From the NCBI RefSeq assembly GCF_000247815.1, contig NW_004775930.1:397746-461745 (forward strand): a DNA stretch of 64,000 nucleotides, read 5' to 3'. The translations under genes were made by a program, and so were the position numbers. Below the pieces are notes generated by a model. That model was not told where the DNA came from. It saw only the letters and a program-made list of their open reading frames with translations, and made no database searches. Below are positions 39,501 to 54,500 of the stretch, in pieces. Source of the DNA: Ficedula albicollis (Eukaryota > Chordata > Aves > Passeriformes > Muscicapidae). The first letter of the stretch is position 1, and each line of letters starts with the position of its first letter.

Positions 39501-42500
39501 TGAATAAACTGCCCTACAGTTACAAGCAACACGGAGGCAAACATAAAATAAATACAATGCCAAAGGAAGATAACTGCTAATAAATATTTATTGTTGCCTC
39601 CTATTCCTAGTGCTATGATGCATTAAACAACTTGTACCTGCTTCTGTAGCAAAGCACACCATACTATTAAACAATTGACTTGGGGAAGAATCCCCTTTAA
39701 AACTCTGCCCTTTACTCACAGTGCATAGGGGATTGGTATTGCTATAACACATGCAGTATTTGTACTCCATTTCACTCAAACGAGCTTAAAACATATCCTA
39801 AAAAATGCCATTTCTCTTTATTGCCATTTTCCATAGCTTCCTAGATACTCTTGTCTGGTTGGTTAATTAAACTGTAGATGCTATTAAGAATTTATATTTC
39901 ATGAGCATCACTGTTATATTTACCCTTGAAAACAAAGGTGGTGTTGCACTGCATTACTTAACCAGATTCAGACAGGAAATTATCCTTTTCCACACTTTCT
40001 AAGCTTGTTTTCCAGCTTGGGGTGGGGGGATTAATAAAAAAACCCTACATTTCAGGATACTATCCAACTTTCCTACTCTGACAACCTAATTTTTTTGAGA
40101 AAACAGCAATGTACTCAGAACTGGGGAGTTATTTACAGTCCTTTCCAAAAGAGCCCATGAAGATATAGCCTGCTAAATTTAAATCCAGCAGAACCTGTTT
40201 CTTATCTGTTGTTTCTACAGCTTGTTTACTGTAGTTTAGTACATGGATAATGAACATTCATCCTTCCTGCCTTGTAGACTGAGTTCTATATGACAAGTAT
40301 TTATGAGTTCTGTGATTATTAGTTTAAAGAAATTCTTCTGCGATATTTAAAATGCATTTAAACTCCTTCAGAATCATGGCTCTGGCTAACAAAAGACAGT
40401 ACATGAGGGAAAACCTAGATGAATGGTGTTCAGGTGCACTGAATATTTAAAGAAAGCAAGTTTTGAAGGGTAAACTAGACAGCTTCACTTCTGCTGATAC
40501 AATTAGAAATCTAATGAGATGCAACAAAATCCAACATTATAACTTGAATTATTTGCTTTTGAAGCATCTGTTTTTCACTAAGTTCCTTGAGTATCCGCAT
40601 TGTAATCTGCCACATAATGGAAGGACCCAGACTTAAACCATAAACAGTTTAAGCAGCTACCTGGGTGCATTCTTGACCAGCCTATTTTCCTCTCTAACTA
40701 TCATGAGTATAACACCATCTACTCCAGGGTGTCTGCTATTGTGAAAAGCACAATAGGAGTTATCAAGGAGGAGATGGCAGGGAAGGTCAATGAATGTAGT
40801 CGTGAAACAGCTCGTCAAGAGGGAACTAAACAAATATTGAAAGAGCATTTCACTTACACAGTTGAGACCGCAATGTCCTTGTCATTTAATCGAGTGTTTT
40901 ACAAGAGGGGTATTCCAAGCAGTTAAAGAAAAGCAGTTTGTGAAAGTAGAAGCACAACTTCGAAACACTTTTCATACTATAAACATTCAAAATAGATGGA
41001 CCAATTCTGTAATTATGCACAACTGTGCACTAAAGCAAAGAGAATTTTCCCATCCAAGCTTTTCTGTGAATTTCCTGCTCTGTCATGTCACCTGGAGGTC
41101 GAGTAGGTTCGGAAATGACTTAACATATTGTTGGACTGTGCTCATAATAGGACTGTGCTAACTGTAGTTCCTAAGGCTTGAACTCCCATTTTCTCTTGCA
41201 CTGTTTTTTCTCTAGATATTTAGGGGGAGCTGGAAAAGAATACTGAGTAAATGAGGTAGAAGTTTTCTGCCTGTGCTGAGTTTCTTACATAGCAATCAGC
41301 AGCAGTAGGTGATAAGCACAGACTGACATTTTGTTGTGGAGTTCCTTCAGCACCTTAGACACTAAATAAGCAGGAAAATGGAATAAGCAGTTTTGTCACT
41401 TGAATATTTCTCTTCTTATTAGAAATCAAAAGTAGCTTTTTTCCTCAAGCAGTTGGGTTAAATAATGTATTTTCACCAAACAAAACAAACAAAAAAATTG
41501 TATACAGAGGAGAATGAAGAGACAGTACTTTTAAAATAATGTGAAATAAGAAAATTACTCAGCTTCATGGTACTGATTCAAAGACTGCTCTAGTCAGCAG
41601 AAGTCTTTCTAAAATAAACTTGTTATCAAACGTAATTAACCAGCTTCTCCTGAATCAGTGATAATCCAGAAATGTGATATGATAAGTTGAAATAATGACT
41701 TTTTATGTTCACAGAGAAGGACACAAATCTGTCAATCTGCAGCGTGGGCTACTGAGTTCTATGTGTGATGCTCTTACTGGTTTTGTTACATTACTCATAT
41801 ATTCATATATTTTAATTATGTTATAAATGAAACTCTTATGTAATTATTGCACTTGAGCAGTGGACTCACCAAAGTGACTTCTAGAGGTACACAGATTATT
41901 CTTGTGCATTTCATAGACAGCAGCTTGCGTGTTCATAATTTTTCACATTTGTCATTTGCTGACAAAAGTTCTAGGAAATCTCTGCTTTTTCTTCCTCAGC
42001 AACAAGTATAGAACTTTTCAAAGACACCATTCTCAGAACTGTGTGGGTGTGTGTGTATGTGAATTACAGAATTATACTGCTTTGACTTCACTATGCTGTC
42101 CTGTGTAGTATTTTTAATACATTATATCTCAATGCTACAGTAAATCTCTGCTTCTTGTATTTAGTTGTTTGTTTGGGTTTTTTTAATTGCATGGAGTATT
42201 CAGTAGTTGCATTTGTTGCTGACTGCAGGGGCAGCTACAGCAAACTCCAATGATGGCATGGTTAGGAGGTAAACAAGTGACAAGTATTTCTGAAAGAGAA
42301 TTACCTCTCTTAAGGGAAGGAAAAGATACTTTTTGCCTAGAAGTGAGGAAACTGATGTATAAAGGCCACAGCGCTTGAGTAAACAGCTTCTTGTGACTCC
42401 CTTCTTCTCCCAGACAGGCAAAGTTACAGAAACACTTGACCGAAACTGATTTTTGTGAAGTTTAGAGGCAAAGTATTTTTAAGGAAAAATGTTACTGACC

Positions 42501-45500
42501 ATTGTTCTAGTTGCTTCTAAGGTCTTGTTTCTGCTAAGAGGCAAAATTCAATTTGTTTCTAGTAGTACTGCTTATTCCTGTCTTTATCATAATTTACTAT
42601 GATTCAGCTTATTTTGTATTGTTCATGTGGAAGTGATTGTTTCTATTGTAAATACTAATTTACTGGGTTTATTACCATGTAAATAATGAGATACTTCATG
42701 CAATAAAACCCAGTGAAATGACCATGCTGTAACCACTGCCATAAGAAACCACTGAAATATAAAGCATTCACAGTAATTGCAGATATAAGTTACCTGAAAT
42801 TTTGTTTAATCAGCTTTCTTAAAAAAACAAGAACCAGATGTTCTAGGACCATTAAAAAGAGATAACTTACCCTTCAAAACATCAAGAAACAAGAAAACGG
42901 AGATTTGGGATTTAATAAAAGAAAAATTAGAAATAGTTGAGCTGGTTATGGCTGTCTTAATCTCTGATAAAATGTATACCCCAGAGTATCAATGTGGTAA
43001 AGCTAACTTCTCTCTTTAAAGATACCCTGAATGCTTTATTCTAAGAGCAGTACAAGTATATGATCACATCTACTCCATGTGTGTAAGGAGCATAAATACC
43101 GGAGCAAAGGTACCAACGATTGGGGAAGGACCCTAATAGTCCATTTTGCCATTGGTGAGGAGTAGGTCTGTTTTTCATAAACTTGAACCAAGTCCTGAGA
43201 CAATGAGCAGCACAATTCACCATGGGAGACATGAATTTAGCTGAGAAAACAGCAGATTCACATTAGCTGAGCACAATCTGTGACCAAGGCACTTCTGTGC
43301 AATAGTGCAGCGACTTGAGCAGCCAAGCTCTGTGAGTTTTGGGCTCCCTGTTCCAGTAAAGTAGCACAGAGAATTGTAGAATCATTTAGATAGTAAAAGA
43401 CCTGTAAGATCATTGAGGCCAACCATTAATCTAGCACCACCGTGTTCAGCAATTAACCTTGACCGTGTCCCCAGAGTGCCACATCTGCAGGTTTTTGGAA
43501 CATTTCAAGCATAGTGATTCTATCACTTCCCTGGGAAGCCTGTCGCAATGCCTGACCACTCTTTCAGCAAAGATACCTTTCCCAATATCTAATCTAAACC
43601 TCTCATGGTGCAATTTGAGGCCATTTCCTGCCACCCATTCACTTGCTTCCATGGCAGCCCAGGCATCAGATTAGAAATCAGTTTTTACTGTACAAGAGAA
43701 AGTTTTTCAGCTTCTGATTTGAACCAATCTGATTTCTGGTCCTAGAATGACAGTGGTGATGGTGTGGAGGATACAAATCAGAAAGGCCCCAGAGACAATT
43801 CACAGAGAATGAAGAATTCACAAAATGAGAAAACAGTGCATACTACTCAGGTATGTTTTTCTCTCTTTTTTTTCCCCCCTTCCAAATAACCTAATGAAAA
43901 TTAGGAAACTTCAAAGTTAATGTCAGCAATGTAATAGTATATCCAAGACACATATTCTAACAAAATCTGAATGTAATTTTAAATTTATAAATGGACAGGG
44001 AAGTGAGTTCTGTTCTCAAAAATACTTTAAAGAAAAAACAAAGCTACATGTGTAGGGTTCAGAAAAAAATGTATTCCAATGTTATAATGGCTTTATACAA
44101 GATAAGATACAAAAGAGGCATCAGAAATGGTAATCAGAGGGAAGACTGAGGATGAGGACTTAACTTAGAAGCATTTTCTCATAAGAAGGTGGAAAAAATA
44201 ATCTGTAGTCATTGGTTTTAGAGATACAATCTTTCAGTCAAAGAATTAATATTACTAAATATCTAATAATAAACTAATATTTAATGATTAAATAAACATC
44301 CTAAACAGGGAAAATTTCAAACAAACACAAACTTGAGGCAAGACATCCTGTGTAGAACAGAGAGGAGGAGAGCACAATACAGATTATTGTAATAATAAAC
44401 ACATTCATTTTGACTTCTTTTTTCTGTATGTTTCAGCCCACATAGTGAGTATCCCACTATGAAAACATGAGTCAGGTTTAAAAAATCCACAGGTATTTTA
44501 CCATTGTCAGGTAATATTAATATTTTCACATCCTTACTCCAGAAATAACTTGCTGCTCTAAAAATTTTACTCTCTTGTAATCATATCTACTTGCCAAGTT
44601 TGGTAATGGTACTCAAAGCAGCATTTAAGAAATAATTGATGCAGTGGGTACTCATTTCTCTCTTCTATTGTTTTCTTGGACATGATCAGAGCCAGCAAAG
44701 GCATGCTGCAAAGTAATGTCTCTGCTCTCAAAGTTGAATTAATTCCAGATATACAGTGATGGAAAGGATCCCTTGGGCTGTTCTGATAAGCGCTTTTGGG
44801 AACTAGATTGGAATCTGAGATCCTGGGAGAGAAAGGTGGTAGATGGTGCCTATACATTAATCTTCAAAAAAGCTGGCAAAAAGGAAATCCTTAAAAAAAA
44901 AAAAAAAAACAGAACAAAAAAACCCCAAAAAGTGCTTTCAGAATTGATTGAAACTGTAGAAAATTGGAGAAAAGTAGTGACGTCTGTGAAAGCTTGATTT
45001 TTATTAGAGAAACCAATTTTCCACTGAAAAGGTTCATCTGAGAACATTCTGCCACTATTTGGTGCAAGAGTATCAGAGATTTTTATCTTCGCGCCAACAG
45101 TTTCTCAGGCACATGGTGACTGAGGCATAAGAATTTATTTTGAGGGTCTTTACAGTGTGAAGACACATTAGCAGTGTCTCCCTTTGCTGGCAGAAGTCCA
45201 CGTGCTCTGCACAGCCCTTAGGTAACTCTCAGCAAGGACCAACACTCCCCATAAGCCAGACCTGGTACCATGTTTGGCCATGAAAAAAAAATAAAAAGGT
45301 TATGCATCCATCCAGGTGTCCCTCCTGTGGCAGGGGGTTGGTTCTCTTAAATGGTCTTTCATGATGTTTAACCCTTCTAACCCAGGCCATTCTATGACTC
45401 TGTGGTTCAAATCTCCCCCTGGCAACTAACTGAGGGCTTTCCAGGGCTCCTGGCAGCACCTGCCGTGGGACAGACGGAAAGCAGGGACCAGGGCAAGGTC

Positions 45501-48500
45501 AGTGGTGGGCCTGGCTTTCCACAGCAGGCCGGGGAATAGACTTAGCATAAACAAAAGTGACAAAATAACAAAAGGTAAACCCACCTGCGGATTGTCACTG
45601 CTCCGAAAGCGGCTGAGCGCTGTGGGCTGCTCTTGTGAAGAGGGTCGGGCATGTCCAGCAGGCCAGGCAAGGGCTGTGTGTCTTGGCCCCACTCATGAGA
45701 CGCTCCAGGCCAGCCAGCTGGTCACAGTGCCCTGCACGGTGCTCAGGGGGAGAGGCGTGAGGGCCTCATGCAGCCACACTGCTGCCTTTGAGCGCAATGG
45801 TGGCCTGCCCCAGGCCCTGGCCTCTCGGCAGGCCTCGCCATCAGCATGGAGGTAAGTAGCCGTGGGACAGGCTCCTTCCTTGTGCCCCAGCAGAGCGGGA
45901 GGCGGAGGAGGTGCAGCGAGGGCAGGACAGCCCCCACAGGTGTGCTGACGGCTTCGGGAGCTGTGCCCCTCAGGGCAGCCCTCAGACAGGGCGCAGGCCA
46001 GCCTCTAGGCCTACAAAAGCTTTAACAGTGCCAGGCTTCTATGGACCCAGGCAACAATTTTTCTTAGGAATAAAATTATTGGCTCCGTTAAATTTTTTAA
46101 AACACTGAGCCTTGCCCAGTTTAACCAATCTCCACATACAGAAGTTCCACCATAATAAAGTTCTGCAAAGAGAGAAGCAACAAAACCAGGGGGTGTCTGC
46201 AGGAAGCGCCTGGCAAGCTGGCTAATTCACAGCTTGCCCTTTTCAGCCGTGTGCAGTAGTACTATCTAGGAGGCCCTGCCCTCTTCAGCTCTGAAAAACC
46301 GGTATTTCCCCCCCCTTTATTTCCCTTTTGGATATGGTGTGAATGGCTTGGGAAACTCCTCAGCTGGTCTAAAACTGATCACAGAGTTGGTGGCAGATGG
46401 AAGAGCTGGAGCCATGCAAGCAATGCAGTCAGGAAAGTCTAGAGACTGGTTCAACCATCTGCCAGTGGGGATGCTTTTTTTCACTTGAGGAGCATAAACC
46501 TCTCTGACAGCCTTGGCACTGATCTGCTTTCCAGGGGGATGAATACATCAATATTGAGAGTGATCTGCATGAAAACAAACGTGCCTCTGTAGATGATGAG
46601 CAACCACGCTTGAAAGGGTAATGTGTTTTTGCATGAGTAAGTCTTCCACTCACTTCATCCTGGCCTAAGCAAAAAGCTGCCAGTGTTTATGCTTCTGGAG
46701 TGACAGCTCTAAATTTCACTGCCATAACCCTATGCTACATATCCTTTGTATTGCCTAGCAATTTTTGTAATACAGAAACACACTTTTAAAATTTTTATAC
46801 CTTACAAATGACATCTGTGATTGTGAAACAAGGCTTTCAAAGCCTTGCAAATTAAAGGACCAATATTTTTCCTTCTTGTACAATAACTTCTTTTCCAATA
46901 TTTCTAGAGCAGTGTTTTTAAAATAGAGGTCCTAAAGAGTGGTCTCTTTCAGGAAGCTGAAGGTTCACTAGCGTCTTTCAGTTTGCATAGCCATTTGTTC
47001 CAGCACAAATTAAGAATAGAACAGCTGTGGAAAAAAGCCATTTTAATGGAAAAGAAATTTTACATTGTGTTTGTGTGTTTCCAAGTGATCACAGAGTGAA
47101 AACACACATCCACATTTCAGTTAAGGATTAGGGTTTTTTGTGAAAATTAAATCCTGTTTAAGGCATTGAAAAAGTTAAGACACAATATTTAAAATCACGC
47201 TAAATGTTCATATGTGTCATAGATTTCTTTCAACTGATAGGACTGAATAGTCTGTGGTCTAAGACAGCTCTTTGGAAGATCAGTCTGTTGATAACACAGA
47301 TTCACTACAAGTACAAGGTTTTAACATTCCCTTCTGGAGTACATGCACAAGAGAAAATTGATTTCTGAGTTACAAAATGCAAGCAAGAATAGTTTTGATA
47401 TATAGAAGTATTTCACATAAATGTGCTTAAGTGAGATCTGTTTTTTCAACATCTTCAGTTACACTTCAAGCCTATAGGATCAGCTTTTAGAAAATAATTT
47501 TTCCTTAGTAAATTAACCATATTTCATAAGGAACATATTTTTTCTGCCACCTTTCAGAGCAGAGCTGCATACTTATGACGTATGTGCTTAAATATTTAAG
47601 ATATTCTGGTATACCAATGTCATAATAGCCTAAATTAATAAAATAAAAAGGAGAGAGAGAGATGTCAGATAAAAGAAGAAATTACAAGAAATTGTAATCT
47701 GAAAGTAACAATTTTAAGTCCCAAAGGAACTCACAAGTAGCAGTGACAGATAGTAGATAGTACTTTTTCCTTTTCTTGGGTGCTGGATGAACCATAAATT
47801 TGATGCCTTTTTCACTTGTTTGTCTCTCATTTCTCCTTTTTATCTCTTCCTGTTGTATCTGATCTTTCTGCTGAGATTGGGTAGATAACCTAATGTTCTC
47901 ACAAGTTAGAAAAAAAAGCACAATGATTTGTGAAGCAACAGGAATTCCCAGAACTGAAATTGAAGTATCAAAAGCAATCAAGATTTCTCTGAGAACCTAT
48001 TACTCTTTGTACTTGCGAAGGCGTGTGCTCCTGCTCTGTTCTTCCATGTACTGATATAATTTAAATTAATATTGTTTCTCAGAAATTTATTTTAAATTAA
48101 TTGAATTTTTTTTTTTTGAGTGCAGAAAAGAAGGGTATTCATGCTGGATTTCAGTGTGCATCTAACTCCAGCTGCATTCAGTTTCCAAACAAGTACAGTC
48201 TGAATAATTAGCATTCTAAATATAATATTGCTTTAATGGACTGGGAATGTGAGAAACTGCTTCAGAGATGTGCCTCTCTAAAGCAGTGCCTCTGTGATCA
48301 CAGAGACATAGATATAATTTTTTTCCAGCTTGCACAATATGAAGGTGCTTTTTTAGCCATTGCTTCTGTAATTGATATACATCCACGTCACCAGCATATT
48401 TAACATCGGAAATCTGTGTCAAATTAACTCCCTTAAATGCTATTTCCCTAAATTTCAACCTCCTTCATTAAATCATGCTGTTACCTTTAGGGAGGAAAAC

Positions 48501-51500
48501 TAAGAAAGTGAAATATGTTATAATTGAAGGAACTGATACTAGAGCATGACATTCAAATATAACAAATAATTTTAACTTCCATGAGGTGATAAGATAAAAA
48601 GTTAGTGTGATAACAACCAAATTTTAAAAAGTCCAGAAACATCTATGCACACTGTAATAAGGTTTTAGAGGGATATTGGTTATTTTACACATGCACAAAT
48701 GTAGCCTTAGGCCTTCACAGTTACAGCAACACTACTGCTCCACACAGTGACACTGGGTTGGCTGTATTAACAGACTTTGTGGGTCTAGTAATGGACACTG
48801 AATCTTTTAACTACCTACTCAGTTTGCACTAACCCTGTTGACACATCTCTTCACAGAAGAGCTCTACTTCAGCGGATAGCAGAACTGGCCTGCTGACTTT
48901 GGCCCATAATGTAGATGACAGATTGCTCTATTAGATATCTGCCATCTTTTCTTCTCAACCTGTCCAACAACATCCCAAACAAGTCCCTCTCAAAAGGCAA
49001 TTTTATTTGGCACTTTAAGATCCAAATTTAATCCTTTCCAAATTCAGTGAACTTTAGTGGAGGAATGTTGAACAATTTAACACAGTTTTCTTCTACAAGA
49101 GCTTATGTTTCTATTCTTTGTTAATTTTTTTCCCTAGGCATTTAGAAAAAATATATGATGAAGTCTGTGAATTTTGCAAGAAACATAAAACCAGAATTCA
49201 TTATGTGTTCTATGGAGTTTTAATAACAGGTACAGTATATATTACACCCAGGATTGCTGAAGCCTTATTTATTTACCTGTATGAGATTATAGGCTGTGCT
49301 GTGTCTTTGTCTGACATAAAAAACTCTTGACTGTCTTTAATGATGTATTTCGAAGTAGTTAAGAATTTAGTCCCAAAGAAAATTCCAGATTGCAAAACCT
49401 CCACTCATTCCCAAACATAACAAAAGCACAAATGTTGCTAAACTGCTTCTCCAGCATGTTTAAAGTCTGCCTAGCAATTACTCTTGTGATAACAGCATAG
49501 TTTAGACTTTGTGTCTACTCCATTACCAGCTGACTCCAAAATTACAGTTTCAGTAACTTGTCCAGGACCATGAAATCACTTTAAAAACTGTCAGGTACCA
49601 AATAGGACTGAACTGAAGTCAACAGGCTGGAAATGAAAGCTTTCTTTTCTGACCCATATCACTCAATATTCACTGCAAATTTTTTTTCTAGAGTACTTAT
49701 GAGAGTTTGCACTGCAAAATCATTCTGATATTATTCTTTCTCCCTTTTCTAATTAAAATTTTCTAATTATCAGTAGGTTGATTTGTTTCCTTCTCCTTCA
49801 CCAAGTTTGTTCTTGAGATCCTCCTACTTTGAACACTGGGAACACAGAGACTTGAAATATGTCTATGAGACAGGCATCAGCACACCAGGAGGTGGTTATA
49901 AAACTATTGCTTACATGCTGACTATCCTGCCCTCATAACATCATCTTGTCTTGCTTTGTGATAGTACAGACATATTCTGGTTCAAGAGAGCTAGTGAGTG
50001 AGTTCTAAGAATATGTCAGGATTTCATACATTAACTCCATAAAAACCAGCTTTCATTACAATAATCAGTAGTCCTTCCTTTTTATTTTCCATAGACAAAA
50101 TAAAATTATTCTTTACAAGAACTGAATATTTTTTGGCCAACATTTACCAGCAGTGAACCTGTCAAATAAATAATTTCATAGCTACTTTATTAAATAAATT
50201 ACTTTTAAGCTTCACAATTACATGAGGTCATCAAATTAATCAATTGACATATACTTGTAAGTGTTTGTTTCTAGTTTTGGATAGTTTCTAGTTTTGGATA
50301 AACTCATCCTCTTTTTAAAAAAGGAATAATACTCATGCTCTTAATTCATACTTTCTTCACAGGAAAAAAAAAAGTTCTTGTAGATGTGTTTAATTTTTCT
50401 GAGTGATTAACATGTTTCATATGAACTTACCTTGGCAAAAGCATATAATCTGCTTCAACAGAATGAAAGCCACCTTTCATGTGAATGAGCATATATCATA
50501 AGTAACAACACAAGCAAAATTTCTCAGTATTTAGACTGAGAGTCAGAAAAGCACCAAAAAGATAAGCACAGGCCTGACTTTGATCACCTTTTATAAATTT
50601 AAAAGTTGATTCTGTTTTTAAAAAGACCAACCTAACTGACGTATATTTCTGTTTCTGTGACAGCATACTTCGCAGTAGTCATTGCAGCCTGCAGTTTGAA
50701 TTTTCAGAGAGCTTTGCCACTCTTTGTCTTCACTTTCCTAGCCATCTTCTTCATCTGCTGGGATTTTTTAATAGCTAAATATGAAGACAGAATTGCTGCA
50801 TTCTTTTCCCCTGGAGATCAATATCTGAAAAAACAGTGGTTTTGGCTGAAATGGTAAATATTAACTATTTCCTATTTATGTAGAAGGACAATGCACTTGT
50901 CAAGGTATCCCTATGATTTTATTTCACATTACTTCCCTGTGAGAACAGGGAGATAGGTCAATCATACATATCTCAATAAAATCACAGAATAATTCAGTAT
51001 TGATCAGATATCAGAAACACATTCAGGATTTCAATGCAGTAGTTAGGGATGGAAAATCTTGGCAGAAAACATAGAAAAATACCACAAATTGAGATGGGAA
51101 AAGTTTGTGGTTGAAAGAGAATATGTTCACAAAAGTTCATGTATGTTGCAACCTTTTGCATTCATTCTGCAAACCAGAAAGTGCTCCACTGTTCACAGAG
51201 CTCTTAGGTTCATAAAAACCTTAACTCTAACATTTGCAAACTGCTAAAGACTGGAGTGTATTATCTAGACACTGCTTTTCCACAAATCCCCCTAGCAATT
51301 TTTACTTGACCTTCAGGAATCAAAACACGCCAGCCAGATTTAATGTAATGGTAAGGTTGTATGAGTTTAATTGAGGGTGGTAGACATTCGCCTGGTAGAT
51401 AAATGGTAGATAATTAGACCTGTCAGATATTTATTTTAAGTGTTCCTGAGCAGTGATCGGGGATATTGAAGTTATCCCCAGCAAAATAAGGAGACAAAGG

Positions 51501-54500
51501 AGCCTTGTAGACCAAAGAAAAAACAAAGGAAATCTCTTTTAAAAGGAAAATGAAATTGACCAGCTACCTTCTGTTTCAGCTAGGTCACCTACTAACTGAC
51601 AAAGAGTTCTAAGGAGGAGTCATTCTCAGTTCAGGAAAATATCCCAGATTATTCTTAAGATTTAGAAATAGCTTAGAAAGGTGCTGTAAAGGCACAGGAG
51701 CCTGCTCAGGAGCCACATTAGAGAGCTCCATAGGCAGCTCCATTAGATGATCTCTGGGGGTTGGCAGCCTCTCTGGGAGAAGGAGCCAAAGGAGCGGGAG
51801 AGCCCTGACAAGCAGATGGAGCAAGCTGGGGGCAGTAAGTGCTATATTACCTGGACTGCAATCTTTAAATTGTACATATCATAGATTAGGTGCTCAGCTG
51901 TTTTCTTCCAAGGGACAGAAAGTCTTTCAGGTGTAGAAAGCATTGCAATGGCCAAGCCATTTTGTGGAGTTTGCCTGCAATATTTTTAATCCTCATCTAA
52001 AGATGGAATTTAAGTACCACTGAAATCAGTGAAAGCTTACTCTTAGACAAAACTGACATTAAAGACTTGGGACTGTGTATGTTTCCTCTCTGTATATGGG
52101 GTGATGTATTTTGCTGCCTTCCAAGCTGTTGTTGCAATAATTACCTTTGATAAATAAGCTTAATGTGGTTCTGATAGTGGTGACCATAGAAACAGTGAAA
52201 CAGATATACACACCTCATGTCATTGTTTCTGAGATCACTGAAGAGACTACAAATGGTTACAAAGAAATGAGCTGTTTATAGCCAGCTCCTCAGTAGAGTG
52301 TACTTCATCAGCCCACCAGCTGAACAGCACAGTGCATGTCATAATACCACAGCCTCTCTTGCTCAGAACTAAAGAAAGATTCAATAAAGGAAGGAAGGGT
52401 AGGAAAAGAAGGATGAATTGAGAAAAGAGGACGATATCACACCTCATTTAATAGAAATAGCACCCAGACAAAAGGCATTCATGATGTTTTGGGTTTCTCC
52501 CCATACCCTGGCTTGGAGGACGTTTCTTTCAGATGCCACCGAGGGATGTTGCCAGAGGTGCATGAGCAAAGGCAGATTCCTGCTTGTGTAGAGCTACAGG
52601 TTTCAGCACAATACATTGTACAAGGAGTTTATTCACAAATAAAGATGTAAATGTTTTGGGTGTGGGAAGGGAAAGAAACGTCCCAAATGTCTTTTTCAGG
52701 GTATCATGATGCTTTTTATTTCCTAGGGTGCTGTGTGCAGCTCTTGTTATAATGATCATTTGCTGGCTCATCTTGGACACAGCAAAACGAGGATCCCGTC
52801 CGCTAATCTCCTTTGGTGGGCTTGTGATGTATGTTCTCCTGATGCTTATCTTTTCCAAATACCCAACCAGAGTGAGTATTTATTCCGTGATGGATCTTTG
52901 GGGAATTTTTTTATTCTGCATCTAAAAAGCTATTCCCCTACCCTAGCACCAAGTGTAGTAAGAGTAACAAGATGTGGGAAAGTAAGAATATAGGCTTGCC
53001 TGAGACCAAGCACTGTATTTAATTTCTGAGGAAAGTAATTTTGCTGTTAGGGACCATGTATGGGGCCGTACCAACACATGTCTCTCTCTATTTGAGAAGC
53101 TGCTGCCCATCTTCTGGTCCATGATGCTGTTCAAGCTGAGGTACACCTCCTCCATGCTTTCACATACGGGAGCTTCACCACAGTCCTCAGCACATCACAG
53201 TCACTTATTTGAGGACACTTGTCATCATGTCAATACAAATTGCCTGGAACCAGAGATATGATAGACTTGTGTAGCTCTTAACCTCTCACAAGTTTGTTTC
53301 CCATTGCAAATTCAGCAGCCGAGGCTGAGCCGAGACCCTCACTTTTTGCTCACTCACTCCCATAGGCGCACAAATCCATTTATTTTAATTTTTCATCAGA
53401 AGTATGCATTCTGTTTTGTTGTGGTATTACAAAGGGTTTAGTTCAGCCACCACAATTTTTCACAAAATCCTGTTTGCATGCCTCACGTACCTCTGCATGA
53501 TTTCATTAATCATTACATCCATTGTCCAGGTCACCAAGTTCTCCCAATACTTTTCATGTCTTCTATCAGTACTGAGACTTTCTTAACAGGTGAAGTCCTC
53601 TCAGCAAGGACTAATGAACTTGCCCTATCCTTTTCAATTGCTGCTGTCTCCAACTGAGGTGAAAACTCATACTCCAAGTGCTTTGTACTCTCCCATGAGC
53701 CCTTGTTTCATCTAATTGGTTTGTGTTATTCAAATATGATCTGATTAAATTAGAGAATGCCATCTCAGCTCTTTGTTTTGTAAGAGATTTGATTAAATTT
53801 TCACAAAACAAAGATGTTTTCTGAGGCAGCAGAACAGGAATCATCAGTGTAGTAAAGAGGAGCTCATCATAGGCAGACACAGTTTCTCCTATGACTGCCT
53901 TTGCACGATGAATCACAATATAAAACTGAGTAGTTCTCAAGTATCGAAAGTCTTTAAATCTAGGGAAAGAAACAGAGTTTAAATTACCGAAGGACAAACC
54001 CTGTAGCAAAATCTCCTTATTCTGTGTCCAGATATGTGAAGATCCAAGACCCCTACAACCTGTTTTGGCGGCTGCTCCCATCCTGCAGTATAGTCAGACA
54101 GTCCCCTCACATTATTTAAACAAACATCCAAAGTAAACTTTTATTTATTTAAATAATGAGCAGTTTCTTTATTTTTCTATCTAGGTTGCTTGGAGACCAG
54201 TATTTTCAGGAATAGGAATGCAGTTTATTCTTGGGCTTCTTATTCTGAGGACCAAAGTGGGTTTTGATGTATTTAGCTGGCTAGGCATTCAGATCCAGGT
54301 AAGTTATTGAGCAAAATCCTTACTTGTTTAACATAATTGTCTGTCCTGAGAGTCTTACATTATATAAACAGGATGTTCAAGGATCCATTTGCCCCTTGAT
54401 TTTTTCTTCTCTTGAGAAAAACTGGATTCTCAGAAAGGTAATCAACTTCCTGAGTTCAATCTTCTCATTTATTTTTTTGTACAGTTAATACAATGGCAAG

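Larger units (their letters stand above)
36535..43745. other. SLC28A3 intron 1 (7.2 kb)
   Basis: Contains an A-rich and CA-rich low-complexity stretch (37140-37220), a CpG-richer block (about 37240-37760), and a minus-strand CR1 tail near its end (43368-43665). The remainder is AT-rich and featureless to me. Confidence 0.75.

Noticed and set aside
42191..42253. ATG GAG TAT... reading frame resembling the SLC28A3 start
   Set aside because: It reaches a stop after about 20 codons, has no good donor, and the exon at 36478 fits the N-terminus and phase better.
45502..45937. 117- and 64-codon ORFs in the GC-rich block of intron 2
   Set aside because: Stop codons are scarce there because of base composition; no domain is recognisable and the frame differs from the ATG-GAG candidate.
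52529..52858. 109-codon minus-strand ORF
   Set aside because: It overlaps SLC28A3 exon 6 antisense and is a shadow of it.
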